The translations under genes were made by a program, and so were the position numbers. The notes beneath the pieces were generated by a model. The model ran no database searches and was not told the DNA's origin. It saw only the letters and a list, made by a program, of their open reading frames with translations. 16,521 bases of DNA. Origin: CAZKDV01 sp964551645. GTDB taxonomy: Bacteria > Bacteroidota > Bacteroidia > Bacteroidales > DTU049. This document shows positions 1-7,092 of the stretch, in pieces (within the stretch, counting starts at the first letter, position 1; each line of letters begins with the position of its first letter). The stretch lies in assembly GCA_964551645.1 (NCBI GenBank), contig CAZKDV010000051.1, positions 1 through 16,521 on the forward strand, given 5' to 3'.

Positions 1-17
1 TAGTAGTATGTATTTAC

Positions 18-56
18 AAAAAATGCTCTTACATAATAATTGTAAGAGCATTTTTT
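18..56 (-). terminator. Hairpin terminator, probably bidirectional
   Basis: A perfect 16-bp inverted repeat (18-33 paired with 41-56) encloses a 7-base loop. The GC-containing core is TGCTCTTACA/TGTAAGAGCA and the stem ends in A-run/T-run on either strand. It lies just beyond the stop codon of the minus-strand sulfur fusion gene, so it most likely ends that transcript. Because it is symmetric it could also stop a plus-strand gene entering from the left. Confidence 0.85.
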
Positions 57-72
57 ATGTTTATGGTATGAT

Positions 73-2538
73 TTATATAAATAAATTAATATTTGCTTCG
101 TTTGCTCTTTCCATATAAGTGGCTACTCCACCAATAGTAACATTGTCTAAAAGTTCTTCTTTCATTACTCCCATTACATCCATTGACATTTGGCAGGCTA
201 TAAACTCAATACCATTGTCTATTGCTTGTTGTCTTAATGATTCTAAAGAGTCAATTCCGCGTTTTTTCATAATATTACGCATCATAATTCTACCCATACC
301 CATCATATTCATTTTTGAAAGTTTTAACTTTTTAGAATTTGAAGGTAACATCATTCCGAACATTTTGCCAAATATATCTTTTGAAACAGATGGCTTCTTT
401 TCTTTTTTGATTACATTTAATCCCCAAAATGTGAAGAAAATAGTAACTTTTTCGCCTGTTGAGGCTGCTCCATTAGCAAGCACAAATGTAGCAAGTGCTT
501 TGTCTAAATCATCACTAAACATAATTAATGTTTTGCCTTTATCCTTTGGTGTAGAGTATGAATTATCAGCTACTTGAGTTATTTTGTCCATTTTTTCTAT
601 AACCACAGTATATTTGCCCTCTTCAGAACTTTGAGATATAACTCTATTTCCGGTCATATTGCTCCATGATTGTGAATCGCGAGTAAATCCGGGGTCGGTA
701 GCAGTTACTTCTACTCTGTCGCCTGTTTCCAAATTTTCCATTGTTGTTTTCAATTTCATAATTGGACCAGGACATTGTAAGCCACATGCATCAACTGTAA
801 TATATTTTTTTGTTGGACGAGGTGTCTGCATATCAATATCCATTTCTTGCGGGCGGCTTTCTTTTTCGCCCAAACCGATACGATTAACAATAGGTGTAGT
901 AGCACTAATGTATGTTTTATATCCTCCTGAAAGATTATATACATCTTTAAATCCTCTTTGAATTAAGATATTAGTTGCCAAATATCCGCGTAAGCCTACT
1001 TGGCAATAAATGTATGTTTTTTTATCTTGTGGTAATTCATGTATTCTATCTCTTAGTTCGTCAACAGGAATATTTATAGCACCTTTGATATAGCCTAGTT
1101 CAAATTCATCGGGAGTTCTGACATCAATTAAAATAGAATTGTTGAAATCAATCTTTTCAATATCATTCCAATAAAAAACAGGCATTTTATTAGAAATAAT
1201 ATTTTGAGCAACATAAGCTGCAATTGCTATTGGGTCTTTAGCTGAAGCAAACGGAGGTGCATAAGCGTGTTCTAATTGAATTAAATCATAAATAGTTTTT
1301 TTATGTTTAATTAATATAGCTATTTGGTCAATACGCTTATCTATGCCAATATATCCGACAATTTGAGCACCATAAATTTGCCCAGTTTCAGGGTCGAAAT
1401 TTATTTTAATTGACATCGGCATTGCTCCGGGATAATATCCGGCATTTGAGCCAGAATGTGTAGTTGAAGTTTTAAATTTAACATTTTGTCGGTTCAAATA
1501 TGTTTCATTCATCCCAGTTGCAGCAACAGTCATATCAAAGACTTTTGCAATAGAAGTGCCAATTGCTCCTTCGTAAGTTTGCTTGTTCCCAAAAACCATA
1601 TTGTCAGCAACGATACGACCTTGACGATTTGCAGGAACTGCAAGATAATTTAGCCAAGGTTGATTTGTTATTGGGTGCGGAAATTCAATAGCATCGCCAA
1701 CAGCATAAATATCTTCTACGGAAGTTTGCAAAAATTGGTTTACCCAAATACCGCCAGTAGTTCCAATCTTTAAACCAGCATCTTTAGCTAATGAAGCATC
1801 GGGGCGAACACCAATGGAGAGTATTACTAAATCAGCATATAAAATTTTTCCACTTTTGAAGATTACTTCAAGTCCATCACTTTTTTTGTTGAAAGAAGTA
1901 ACCGTTTCTTCTAAATATAAATTAACTCCTTTTTCGTTCAAATGTTGATGAACCATTGTAGCCATCGAATAATCTATGGGAGTCATCACTTGTGGTGCCA
2001 TTTCAACGATTGAAATACTGCATCCAATATGGTGTAGATTTTCAGCCATTTCTAAACCTATAAAACCGGCACCAATCACAACTGCATGAGCTATTTTATT
2101 AGTATCTATATACTTTTTGATTGCATCTGTATCGGCAACATTACGAAGTGTGAAAATTCCTTCATTTTCAACACCTTGAAGTTTAGGGCGAAACGGGAAA
2201 GCTCCGGGCGACATTAATAGTTTGTCATAAGTTTCAGTATAAACTTCGCCGCGATAATTTTTTATGGTTACTTCTTTTTTGTCGGGATTGATTTGTGTAA
2301 CTTCTGACCTAACTCTGACATCAACATTAAATCGTTGTCCAAATGATTCAGGTGTTTGAAGAAATAGCTTATCTCTGTCGTCAATAATCCCACCGATATA
2401 GTATGGTAATCCACAATTTGCATAAGAAATATCATTTCCTTTTTCAAAAATAATAATTTCAGCGTATTCATCAGCTCTGCGAATTCTTGCTGCAGCCGTT
2501 GCACCGCCTGCAACACCACCAATTATTAAATGTTTCAT
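73..2538 (-). CDS. CoA-disulfide reductase-rhodanese-TusA-DsrE2 fusion protein
   Basis: An 821-residue cytoplasmic protein with four sulfur-handling modules in one chain. Residues 1-445 are an FAD/NAD(P)H disulfide oxidoreductase: FAD-binding GGVAGG (7-12), redox Cys42 in YANCGLPYY as in CoA-disulfide reductases, second dinucleotide site GAGFIGLE (156-163), and the FAD-contacting AVGDA (279-283). Residues 455-550 are a rhodanese with DVR (472-474), Cys512 in the active-site loop CQVGLRG, and GG at 538-539. Residues 578-650 are TusA-like, with the persulfide-carrying Cys589 in CPGP. Residues 668-821 are DsrE2-like, with Cys782 in ACQMSMDVMG. All four expected reactive cysteines are present. 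By family knowledge such proteins reduce CoA persulfide or polysulfide and pass sulfane sulfur between carriers; the exact substrate is an inference. The gene stands alone, behind a TAnnTTTG box at 2584-2591. Confidence 0.92.
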   Translation of the reverse strand: MKHLIIGGVAGGATAAARIRRADEYAEIIIFEKGNDISYANCGLPYYIGGIIDDRDKLFLQTPESFGQRFNVDVRVRSEVTQINPDKKEVTIKNYRGEVYTETYDKLLMSPGAFPFRPKLQGVENEGIFTLRNVADTDAIKKYIDTNKIAHAVVIGAGFIGLEMAENLHHIGCSISIVEMAPQVMTPIDYSMATMVHQHLNEKGVNLYLEETVTSFNKKSDGLEVIFKSGKILYADLVILSIGVRPDASLAKDAGLKIGTTGGIWVNQFLQTSVEDIYAVGDAIEFPHPITNQPWLNYLAVPANRQGRIVADNMVFGNKQTYEGAIGTSIAKVFDMTVAATGMNETYLNRQNVKFKTSTTHSGSNAGYYPGAMPMSIKINFDPETGQIYGAQIVGYIGIDKRIDQIAILIKHKKTIYDLIQLEHAYAPPFASAKDPIAIAAYVAQNIISNKMPVFYWNDIEKIDFNNSILIDVRTPDEFELGYIKGAINIPVDELRDRIHELPQDKKTYIYCQVGLRGYLATNILIQRGFKDVYNLSGGYKTYISATTPIVNRIGLGEKESRPQEMDIDMQTPRPTKKYITVDACGLQCPGPIMKLKTTMENLETGDRVEVTATDPGFTRDSQSWSNMTGNRVISQSSEEGKYTVVIEKMDKITQVADNSYSTPKDKGKTLIMFSDDLDKALATFVLANGAASTGEKVTIFFTFWGLNVIKKEKKPSVSKDIFGKMFGMMLPSNSKKLKLSKMNMMGMGRIMMRNIMKKRGIDSLESLRQQAIDNGIEFIACQMSMDVMGVMKEELLDNVTIGGVATYMERANEANINLFI

Positions 2539-2583
2539 TATATAAAAGTTTAAATTATTAATTAGTTTATTTTAAATACTTTG

Positions 2584-2591
2584 CAAAGTTA
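2584..2591 (-). promoter_or_regulatory. TAnnTTTG promoter box for the sulfur fusion gene
   Basis: Read on the minus strand this is TAACTTTG, an exact match to the Bacteroidota -7 element, 45 bases from the start codon at 2538. No convincing -33 TTTG was found at the usual distance. Confidence 0.65.
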
Positions 2592-2665
2592 AAAATCATT
2601 ATTCATATAATTAGATATATATATATGAATTTATGAATATTTTGCTTTAAAACTTGTAAATAATT

Positions 2666-3613
2666 TTACTTTTTTATGATATAATTTTTGAAACCTCCAA
2701 TTTTGGTACCGCACAAAAGTTTATTTTCAATCCATGAAATGAGTTTATATTTAAGTTGCTCGTGTTTGTGCCTTTTCCTATTTTTGTTGACTTTTCCTGA
2801 AAACTGTAACGAATTTACCCAATTGAACTCTTTTATTCTGTTTTGCATCACTTCGGGATGTGTGCCTGAAAAATGTGTTAGTTTTTGTAAAGGTCCGTAG
2901 TCAAAAATGTAGCGACCTTGTTTTTCTAATTCTAAAACTTTTTCTTTTCCTTTGTGTATGGTATCTAAAGATTTTTGTTTTAGCATCATCAATTCGGGTG
3001 GTCTTACCCAGCCGTAGTGATATATTGTTGCATCTATTTGTGCAACTTTAAGTTTGAATGTTCCTTCTTGTTGACGATAATTTTGTCCATTAAAATTAGG
3101 TATTCGCCTAAATGACTGAGCTGACTCCCATGAATGAATGTCTTTCTGATTGCGAATGATTCTAATTTCTTTGTTATACCATGTGTGCGAATTGTGGTAT
3201 TTGTCATAGCTACCCCAAAAGTGTTTGTATTGAAACAGCAAACCTTCTATGTTTTTATTATGCAAATATTCTTGACATTTTGCTTTGATTAATGGCAAAT
3301 CATTTTCGTGAACTACTTCGTCTGCTTGCAAATAAAAAAGCCAATCTCCTGTACAATAGGATTTTGCAATATTTGTTTGGTGGGCATTTTCTGTTCCGTT
3401 TGGATATACTTTTAAGTCCCAAATTGTATCAATAATACGAATTTTGGGACTGGCTATGCTTTCAATTATGCTTCTTGAATTATCATCTTCATCACAATCT
3501 CCCAAAGCAATAATAAATTCATCTACCAATGGCAATATTGACATTATTGACTCTTTCCATGGATAGTATAGCTTTGAAGCATTTTTTCCCATAGAAAAAC
3601 CACTTATTTTCAT
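2666..3613 (-). CDS. Family 2-type glycosyltransferase (GT-A fold)
   Basis: A 315-residue soluble protein that appears to be a GT-A glycosyltransferase of the GT2 type. The N-terminal half carries the nucleotide-sugar fold: a first strand (MKISGFSMGKNA), an acidic GDCDEDDN stretch (38-45) after the second strand, and YLQADEVVHE (94-103), whose D98-E99 sits where the metal-binding DxD-type motif is expected. The C-terminal part is rich in Trp, His and Tyr (for example YHYGWVRPPE), as seen in many GT2 proteins that decorate envelope glycans. There is no signal peptide or membrane segment, and the tail is basic. No other glycan genes are adjacent, so donor and acceptor are unknown. The start at 3613 is supported by a TAnnTTTG box 18 bases upstream. 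Confidence 0.8.
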   Translation of the reverse strand: MKISGFSMGKNASKLYYPWKESIMSILPLVDEFIIALGDCDEDDNSRSIIESIASPKIRIIDTIWDLKVYPNGTENAHQTNIAKSYCTGDWLFYLQADEVVHENDLPLIKAKCQEYLHNKNIEGLLFQYKHFWGSYDKYHNSHTWYNKEIRIIRNQKDIHSWESAQSFRRIPNFNGQNYRQQEGTFKLKVAQIDATIYHYGWVRPPELMMLKQKSLDTIHKGKEKVLELEKQGRYIFDYGPLQKLTHFSGTHPEVMQNRIKEFNWVNSLQFSGKVNKNRKRHKHEQLKYKLISWIENKLLCGTKIGGFKNYIIKK

Positions 3614-3631
3614 TTTGATATGATTTGTTTA

Positions 3632-3639
3632 CAAAACTA
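3632..3639 (-). promoter_or_regulatory. TAnnTTTG promoter box for the glycosyltransferase
   Basis: Read on the minus strand this is TAGTTTTG, an exact match to the TAnnTTTG consensus. It ends 18 bases before the ATG at 3613 and predicts a very short leader. Confidence 0.6.
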
Positions 3640-3747
3640 TAAAATAACTCGTTGTGCATTTAAGTTAAACTTAATTTTAATTTATTAATTGAATTTTCAA
3701 TCCACTAAGAACAATAATAAAGTACAGAGAATAAAATAAGAATTAAT

Positions 3748-3755
3748 TATCTTTG
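3748..3755 (+). promoter_or_regulatory. TAnnTTTG promoter box for the restriction-modification operon
   Basis: TATCTTTG is followed by CAAT, a typical Bacteroidota promoter, 24 bases before the ATG at 3780. A longer reading frame beginning with TTG at 3753 would start inside this box, which argues for the ATG as the true start. No C-box-like operator was recognised around it. Confidence 0.7.
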
Positions 3756-3779
3756 CAATTAACAGTAAAAGAACTTAAA

Positions 3780-4706
3780 ATGACAAAACAGAGTAAAGAA
3801 AAACATAAAGACAGATTTGAAAAAGCATTGAACGAATTTGTAACAGGCTTAAAGACTTATGTTTCGACAGAAACGGGCGAATGGACTGTAAAAGGATTTA
3901 TAGATATCTACAAAAATATTTATACTATTTCATCAGACACAAAAATTGTTTCTAAAATTCTTGAAATTCACATTTTTCCTGAAATATTGCAATTTGCAGA
4001 GAAGTATGGGTACAAAATAATATTAGCTGAACATCAAAATTGGTATCCCGACCTTACAATTATTGATAAAGATAATTCAAATGTAAAGTTTGCCTTAGAC
4101 ATTAAAACAACATTCAGAAGAAGTTCCAAAACAGCAGGTTTTACACTTGGAAGTCATGGAGCATATTTCAAAGAAAGAGACAAAAGCAAAAACATACAAT
4201 TTCCTTACAACCAATATTTGGGTCATTACTGTTTAGGAGTCATTTATACAAGAGAAAACTTTGAAGACGATTTAGCAGAAACAGAAGTTTATCAAGTTCA
4301 AGACTTACAAGAAGAATATGGAGAAAACAATAGTCTTATTAAGGATAGGCAAGTAACAAATGTTGTCAATCTCAAATCCATTACATCAGTTATTAAAGAC
4401 TTTGATTTTTTTGCCGTTGAGAAATGGAAAATAGCAAGTGATAGACGCGGTTCGGGTAATACTGCTAATATTGGCTCAATTAATGATATTAAAGATTTAA
4501 AAGTAGGAAATGGAGTTTTTAGTAAGTTAGGAGAAGAATGGTTTGATGAATATTGGGTAAACTATGGTTCTGCAACAATGATAAAAAACGGAAAAACCGT
4601 TAAAGTAAATAGTATTTGGGACTTTCTTGAATTCAAAGGGAGAAAAGACCTTTTTAGTAAAGTTGTTTCAAAAGGAGCTAAACATAAAAGAAAAGACCAA
4701 GAATGA
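3780..4706 (+). CDS. EcoRV-like type II restriction endonuclease
   Basis: A 308-residue restriction enzyme that closely resembles EcoRV as recalled from memory. The catalytic PD-D-x-K residues are D91 (QNWYPD), D107 and K109 (LDIKTT). Their spacing of 16 and 18 equals that of EcoRV D74, D90 and K92. Other matching blocks are FTLGSHGAYF (121-130), FPYNQYLGHY (141-150), the Q-loop residues Q86-N87, and the DNA-recognition loop GSGNTANIGSI (224-234, EcoRV GSGNTTNIGSI). A GATATC target, cut as a blunt end, is therefore inferred. It is longer than EcoRV (about 245 residues) because of an N-terminal extension, extra sequence around residues 160-200 and a basic tail. The ATG at 3780 is chosen over an upstream TTG that overlaps the promoter. 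The stop overlaps the start of the methyltransferase (ATGA), implying coupled translation. Confidence 0.92.
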   Translation: MTKQSKEKHKDRFEKALNEFVTGLKTYVSTETGEWTVKGFIDIYKNIYTISSDTKIVSKILEIHIFPEILQFAEKYGYKIILAEHQNWYPDLTIIDKDNSNVKFALDIKTTFRRSSKTAGFTLGSHGAYFKERDKSKNIQFPYNQYLGHYCLGVIYTRENFEDDLAETEVYQVQDLQEEYGENNSLIKDRQVTNVVNLKSITSVIKDFDFFAVEKWKIASDRRGSGNTANIGSINDIKDLKVGNGVFSKLGEEWFDEYWVNYGSATMIKNGKTVKVNSIWDFLEFKGRKDLFSKVVSKGAKHKRKDQE

Positions 4707-5668
4707 TGAGAGTAATAACACCGCCAATTAAAAGTCAGGGAATTAAAACCAAATTAGTTCCATGGATTAAGGAAATTCTACCAAAGGAAAAAGGAACTTG
4801 GATTGAACCGTTTTTAGGTACGGGTGTTGTTGCATTTAACATGAGATATAAACAGGCTATTTTAAACGATACAAACCCCCATATAATTGAATTATATAAA
4901 GAAATTCAAAAAGGTAAAATAACACCACAAATTGTAAAAAATTATCTTAAAAAAGAAGGAGAAGAACTGAAAAATGCAGGAGATGATGGTTATGATCATT
5001 TCAAATTTATAAGAGATAGGTTTAACGAAAAACCAAACTCTCTTGATTTTATCTTTCTTTCGAGAGCAGGTTTTAACGGAATGATGCGGTTTAACAAAAA
5101 AGGGCAATGGAATATTCCTTTTTGCAAGAAACCTGAACGATTTGCACAAGCTTACATAACTAAAATTGTAAACCAAGTAGCCAAAGTTTCTAATATTATC
5201 AAGTCTGAATGGGAATTTTACAATAAACAATTTTATGAAATAATTCCATTAGCTAAAAAAGACGATATAATTTATTGCGACCCGCCTTATTATGGCAGAT
5301 ATGTTGATTACTACAACGGTTGGACAGAAGATGATGAAGAACTTCTTTTTAATCAATTACAAAACACAGAAGCTAAATTTATTTTGTCAACTTGGCATCA
5401 CAACGCATACCGAGAAAATGAAATGATTGAAAAGTTTTGGAATAAATTTAACATCATAACCAAAGACCATTTTTATCATTTAGGTGGGAAAATAGAAAAC
5501 AGAAAAAATATTGTAGAAGCCTTGGTTTATAATTTCGACCTTAATGAAGAAATAACAAAACATAATCACAACATCAAGCAAATACCAAAACAACTATCTA
5601 TATTTGAGATAACGAAAGAAAAAGTAGAAAAGCCAAACAACAGCTACACGCAAGTGGCGATAGATTGA
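4703..5668 (+). CDS. EcoRV-type DNA adenine-N6 methyltransferase (Dam/D12 class)
   Basis: A 321-residue cognate methyltransferase, expected to methylate adenine in GATATC and protect host DNA. Seen in sequence: PPIKSQGIKTKLVPWI (7-22) at the N terminus, SAM-binding motif I around EPFLGTGVVAFN (35-46), the family block RAGFNGMMRFN (121-131), NIPFCKKPERFAQAY (137-151), and the catalytic motif IV DPPY (193-196), followed by STWHHNAYREN. The order motif I, target-recognition region, DPPY is the alpha class shared with Dam and M.EcoRV. Two consecutive ATGs (4703 and 4706) are possible starts; 4703 gives the 4-bp overlap with the endonuclease. Because the endonuclease is upstream on the same transcript, how methylation gets ahead of cutting is not obvious from the sequence. 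Confidence 0.92.
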   Translation: MMRVITPPIKSQGIKTKLVPWIKEILPKEKGTWIEPFLGTGVVAFNMRYKQAILNDTNPHIIELYKEIQKGKITPQIVKNYLKKEGEELKNAGDDGYDHFKFIRDRFNEKPNSLDFIFLSRAGFNGMMRFNKKGQWNIPFCKKPERFAQAYITKIVNQVAKVSNIIKSEWEFYNKQFYEIIPLAKKDDIIYCDPPYYGRYVDYYNGWTEDDEELLFNQLQNTEAKFILSTWHHNAYRENEMIEKFWNKFNIITKDHFYHLGGKIENRKNIVEALVYNFDLNEEITKHNHNIKQIPKQLSIFEITKEKVEKPNNSYTQVAID

Positions 5669-5828
5669 TAAAAACTTAAGTTCAGAGCAATAAGTTTAAA
5701 TTACTTGAATTTGACGAATATCCGAATTTCTTCGGGAAATTGAACAAATTTTTTATTTATTTTTAAAATGCACAATTGGTTGAAATAATGCAGTTGCATA
5801 TTAAGTTGAAACTAACAAATTGTAAAAG

Positions 5829-6482
5829 TTAATTTATACTGAGGGGATATTTTTCATTATATCGGAGTAAAAAATGGTAAATCATTTTTCTCTTTCTTTT
5901 CGATTTTTCTAACTCTTGATAGAGTTCAGTGTCGTTTTGTTTTAGAAAATTAGCAAAATTACGATATGTAAAAAGAAATTGTTCCCCAGTCTCGAAAATA
6001 ATTACATATTCATTGCTGACGGTTCTTCGAGAAGTACCCATTGTGTTAGGATAATAACCTCCATATCTGTAATCATAATGCATTGGCTCGTATGTAGTTT
6101 CGAGAGCAAAGTAGTGGATTAATGCTCCAATAATTTGAGCTCTGAAAAAACTATCGTCTTCTCCTTGAGATATAAACAAAGTTTTATTAGACACATAAGC
6201 CCAGCAGTTTTTGACAATGCAAGTCGTTATTTGTTTGCTGATACTGTCAAAACATTTATATTCAAGACTGATTGTTCTGCCAAATTTGCCTAATCGCTTT
6301 ACTTCAAATTCTTTAATAGATGGAGAGTTTTTTTGAAATTCGCTAAAAGTAAGATATATGCCTTCATTAAAGACGATTTCATTGCTTTTTGCTGAATGAT
6401 TGTTGTTGGTAGTTTGCCCAAGAGTAATCAGGCAACAATGTGATAATAAAACAAGTAATAAAATAATTTTATTGATTCTCAT
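5829..6482 (-). CDS. Secreted protein of unknown function
   Basis: A 217-residue protein. Residues 1-22 form a signal peptide (basic MRINK, hydrophobic core, cleavage probably after LG before Gln23), so it should reach the periplasm or outer membrane. A lipobox is unlikely because His precedes Cys16. Next comes GIYLTFSEFQKNSPSI (42-57), a motif I associate with secreted Bacteroidota proteins of unknown role. Later features are aromatic-rich (YDYRYGGYY, residues about 136-144), and the C-terminal end is basic and helical (KSKRKRKM). No catalytic motif was recognised. It begins 2 bases after the stop of the thioesterase gene and so is almost certainly co-transcribed with it, but no functional link can be read from the sequence. 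Confidence 0.8.
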   Translation of the reverse strand: MRINKIILLLVLLSHCCLITLGQTTNNNHSAKSNEIVFNEGIYLTFSEFQKNSPSIKEFEVKRLGKFGRTISLEYKCFDSISKQITTCIVKNCWAYVSNKTLFISQGEDDSFFRAQIIGALIHYFALETTYEPMHYDYRYGGYYPNTMGTSRRTVSNEYVIIFETGEQFLFTYRNFANFLKQNDTELYQELEKSKRKRKMIYHFLLRYNEKYPLSIN

Positions 6483-6484
6483 TT

Positions 6485-6892
6485 TTAAGTTGTAGTTTTT
6501 GTGTGAAGTTTATTGATAAAATTTTCAATATTAATAATATGTCTTTTATGGATACCTTCTCCAATTAAACCTTCTTCGTCCCAAGTTTTCACTTCAAAAG
6601 TTAATTTTTTATCTTCTACTTTAATGAGTTTGACATTGCATTTTACTTTTTTATTTATGGCAGTAGCTTTAAGATGTCGTATGTTTGCTTCTGTTCCAAC
6701 TGTTGTGTATCCTTGTGGAAGTAAGTTTTGGACAAGTTGATATGACGAACTTTCCATAAAAGCAAGCATTGATGGGGTTGAAAAAACATCAATTAAACCA
6801 GAGTCATATTTAATTGCCGAATCTTCGGGTAAAACTGTTTTTTCAAAAGTGTATTCTAATCCTTTATTGATTTTTTCTAATAAATTATTCAT
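6485..6892 (-). CDS. FlK-type hotdog thioesterase
   Basis: A 135-residue single-domain hotdog acyl-CoA thioesterase resembling fluoroacetyl-CoA thioesterase FlK. The FlK catalytic triad Thr42/Glu50/His76 maps at a constant offset of three onto T39 (VFSTPSM), E47 (AFMESSS) and H73 (NIRHLKA). The closing strand GIHKRHIINIENF (113-125) matches the FlK G-THER-VI--EKF block. The Bacteroidota members are unlikely to see fluoroacetate; hydrolysis of short acyl-CoAs is a reasonable but unproven role. It is cytoplasmic, with no signal peptide. It is the first gene of an operon with the secreted protein downstream. The nearest exact promoter box is about 110 bases upstream (7003-7010), so the leader would be unusually long for this window. 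Confidence 0.87.
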   Translation of the reverse strand: MNNLLEKINKGLEYTFEKTVLPEDSAIKYDSGLIDVFSTPSMLAFMESSSYQLVQNLLPQGYTTVGTEANIRHLKATAINKKVKCNVKLIKVEDKKLTFEVKTWDEEGLIGEGIHKRHIINIENFINKLHTKTTT

Positions 6893-7002
6893 TATTCACA
6901 GTAAATTAAAATATATACTTATTGTTGCAGAAGATAAATTGTGCATACATTAGACTTGTAAGTTTTATAGTATGTAAAATTATATATATATGTTTTTTAT
7001 TT

Positions 7003-7010
7003 CAAAAGTA
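7003..7010 (-). promoter_or_regulatory. Possible TAnnTTTG promoter box for the thioesterase operon
   Basis: Read on the minus strand this is TACTTTTG, an exact consensus match, but it lies 110 bases from the start at 6892. It is the only exact match I found between 6893 and 7092 in this orientation. A weaker, closer promoter may exist. Confidence 0.35.
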
Positions 7011-7067
7011 TAAAATTTATGTCACATTTTAATGAGTATTAAAGACATTTAAATGATTTAAAATTCG

Positions 7068-7075
7068 GAACTTTG
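7068..7075 (+). promoter_or_regulatory. Near-consensus promoter box for the aminotransferase
   Basis: GAACTTTG differs from TAnnTTTG at one base and is followed by TATAA, 17 bases before the ATG at 7093. The position matches that of other promoters in this window. Confidence 0.45.
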
Positions 7076-7092
7076 TATAAACTTAGCAAAAT

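Noticed and set aside
119..577. Open plus-strand frame of 152 residues opposite the DsrE2 part of the fusion
   Set aside because: Antisense shadow of a clearly conserved coding region, with no promoter box and no recognisable motif.
2613..2628. Alternating TA tract upstream of the sulfur fusion gene as a regulatory repeat
   Set aside because: Short and common in AT-rich intergenic DNA; no operator-like symmetry beyond the TA alternation.
3753..3779. TTG-initiated N-terminal extension of the endonuclease
   Set aside because: It would begin inside the TATCTTTG promoter box; the ATG at 3780 is well placed after the promoter.
5722..5735. Small hairpin CCGAA/TTCGG after the methyltransferase as a terminator
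   Set aside because: The stem is only 5 bp and the T-run begins about 15 bases later, unlike the strong terminators elsewhere in the window.
5684..5764. Short frame after the methyltransferase (about 28 residues, ...KFKLLEFDEYPNFFGKLNK...) as a possible gene remnant
   Set aside because: No start codon or promoter and too short to match any family; its coding look may be chance.
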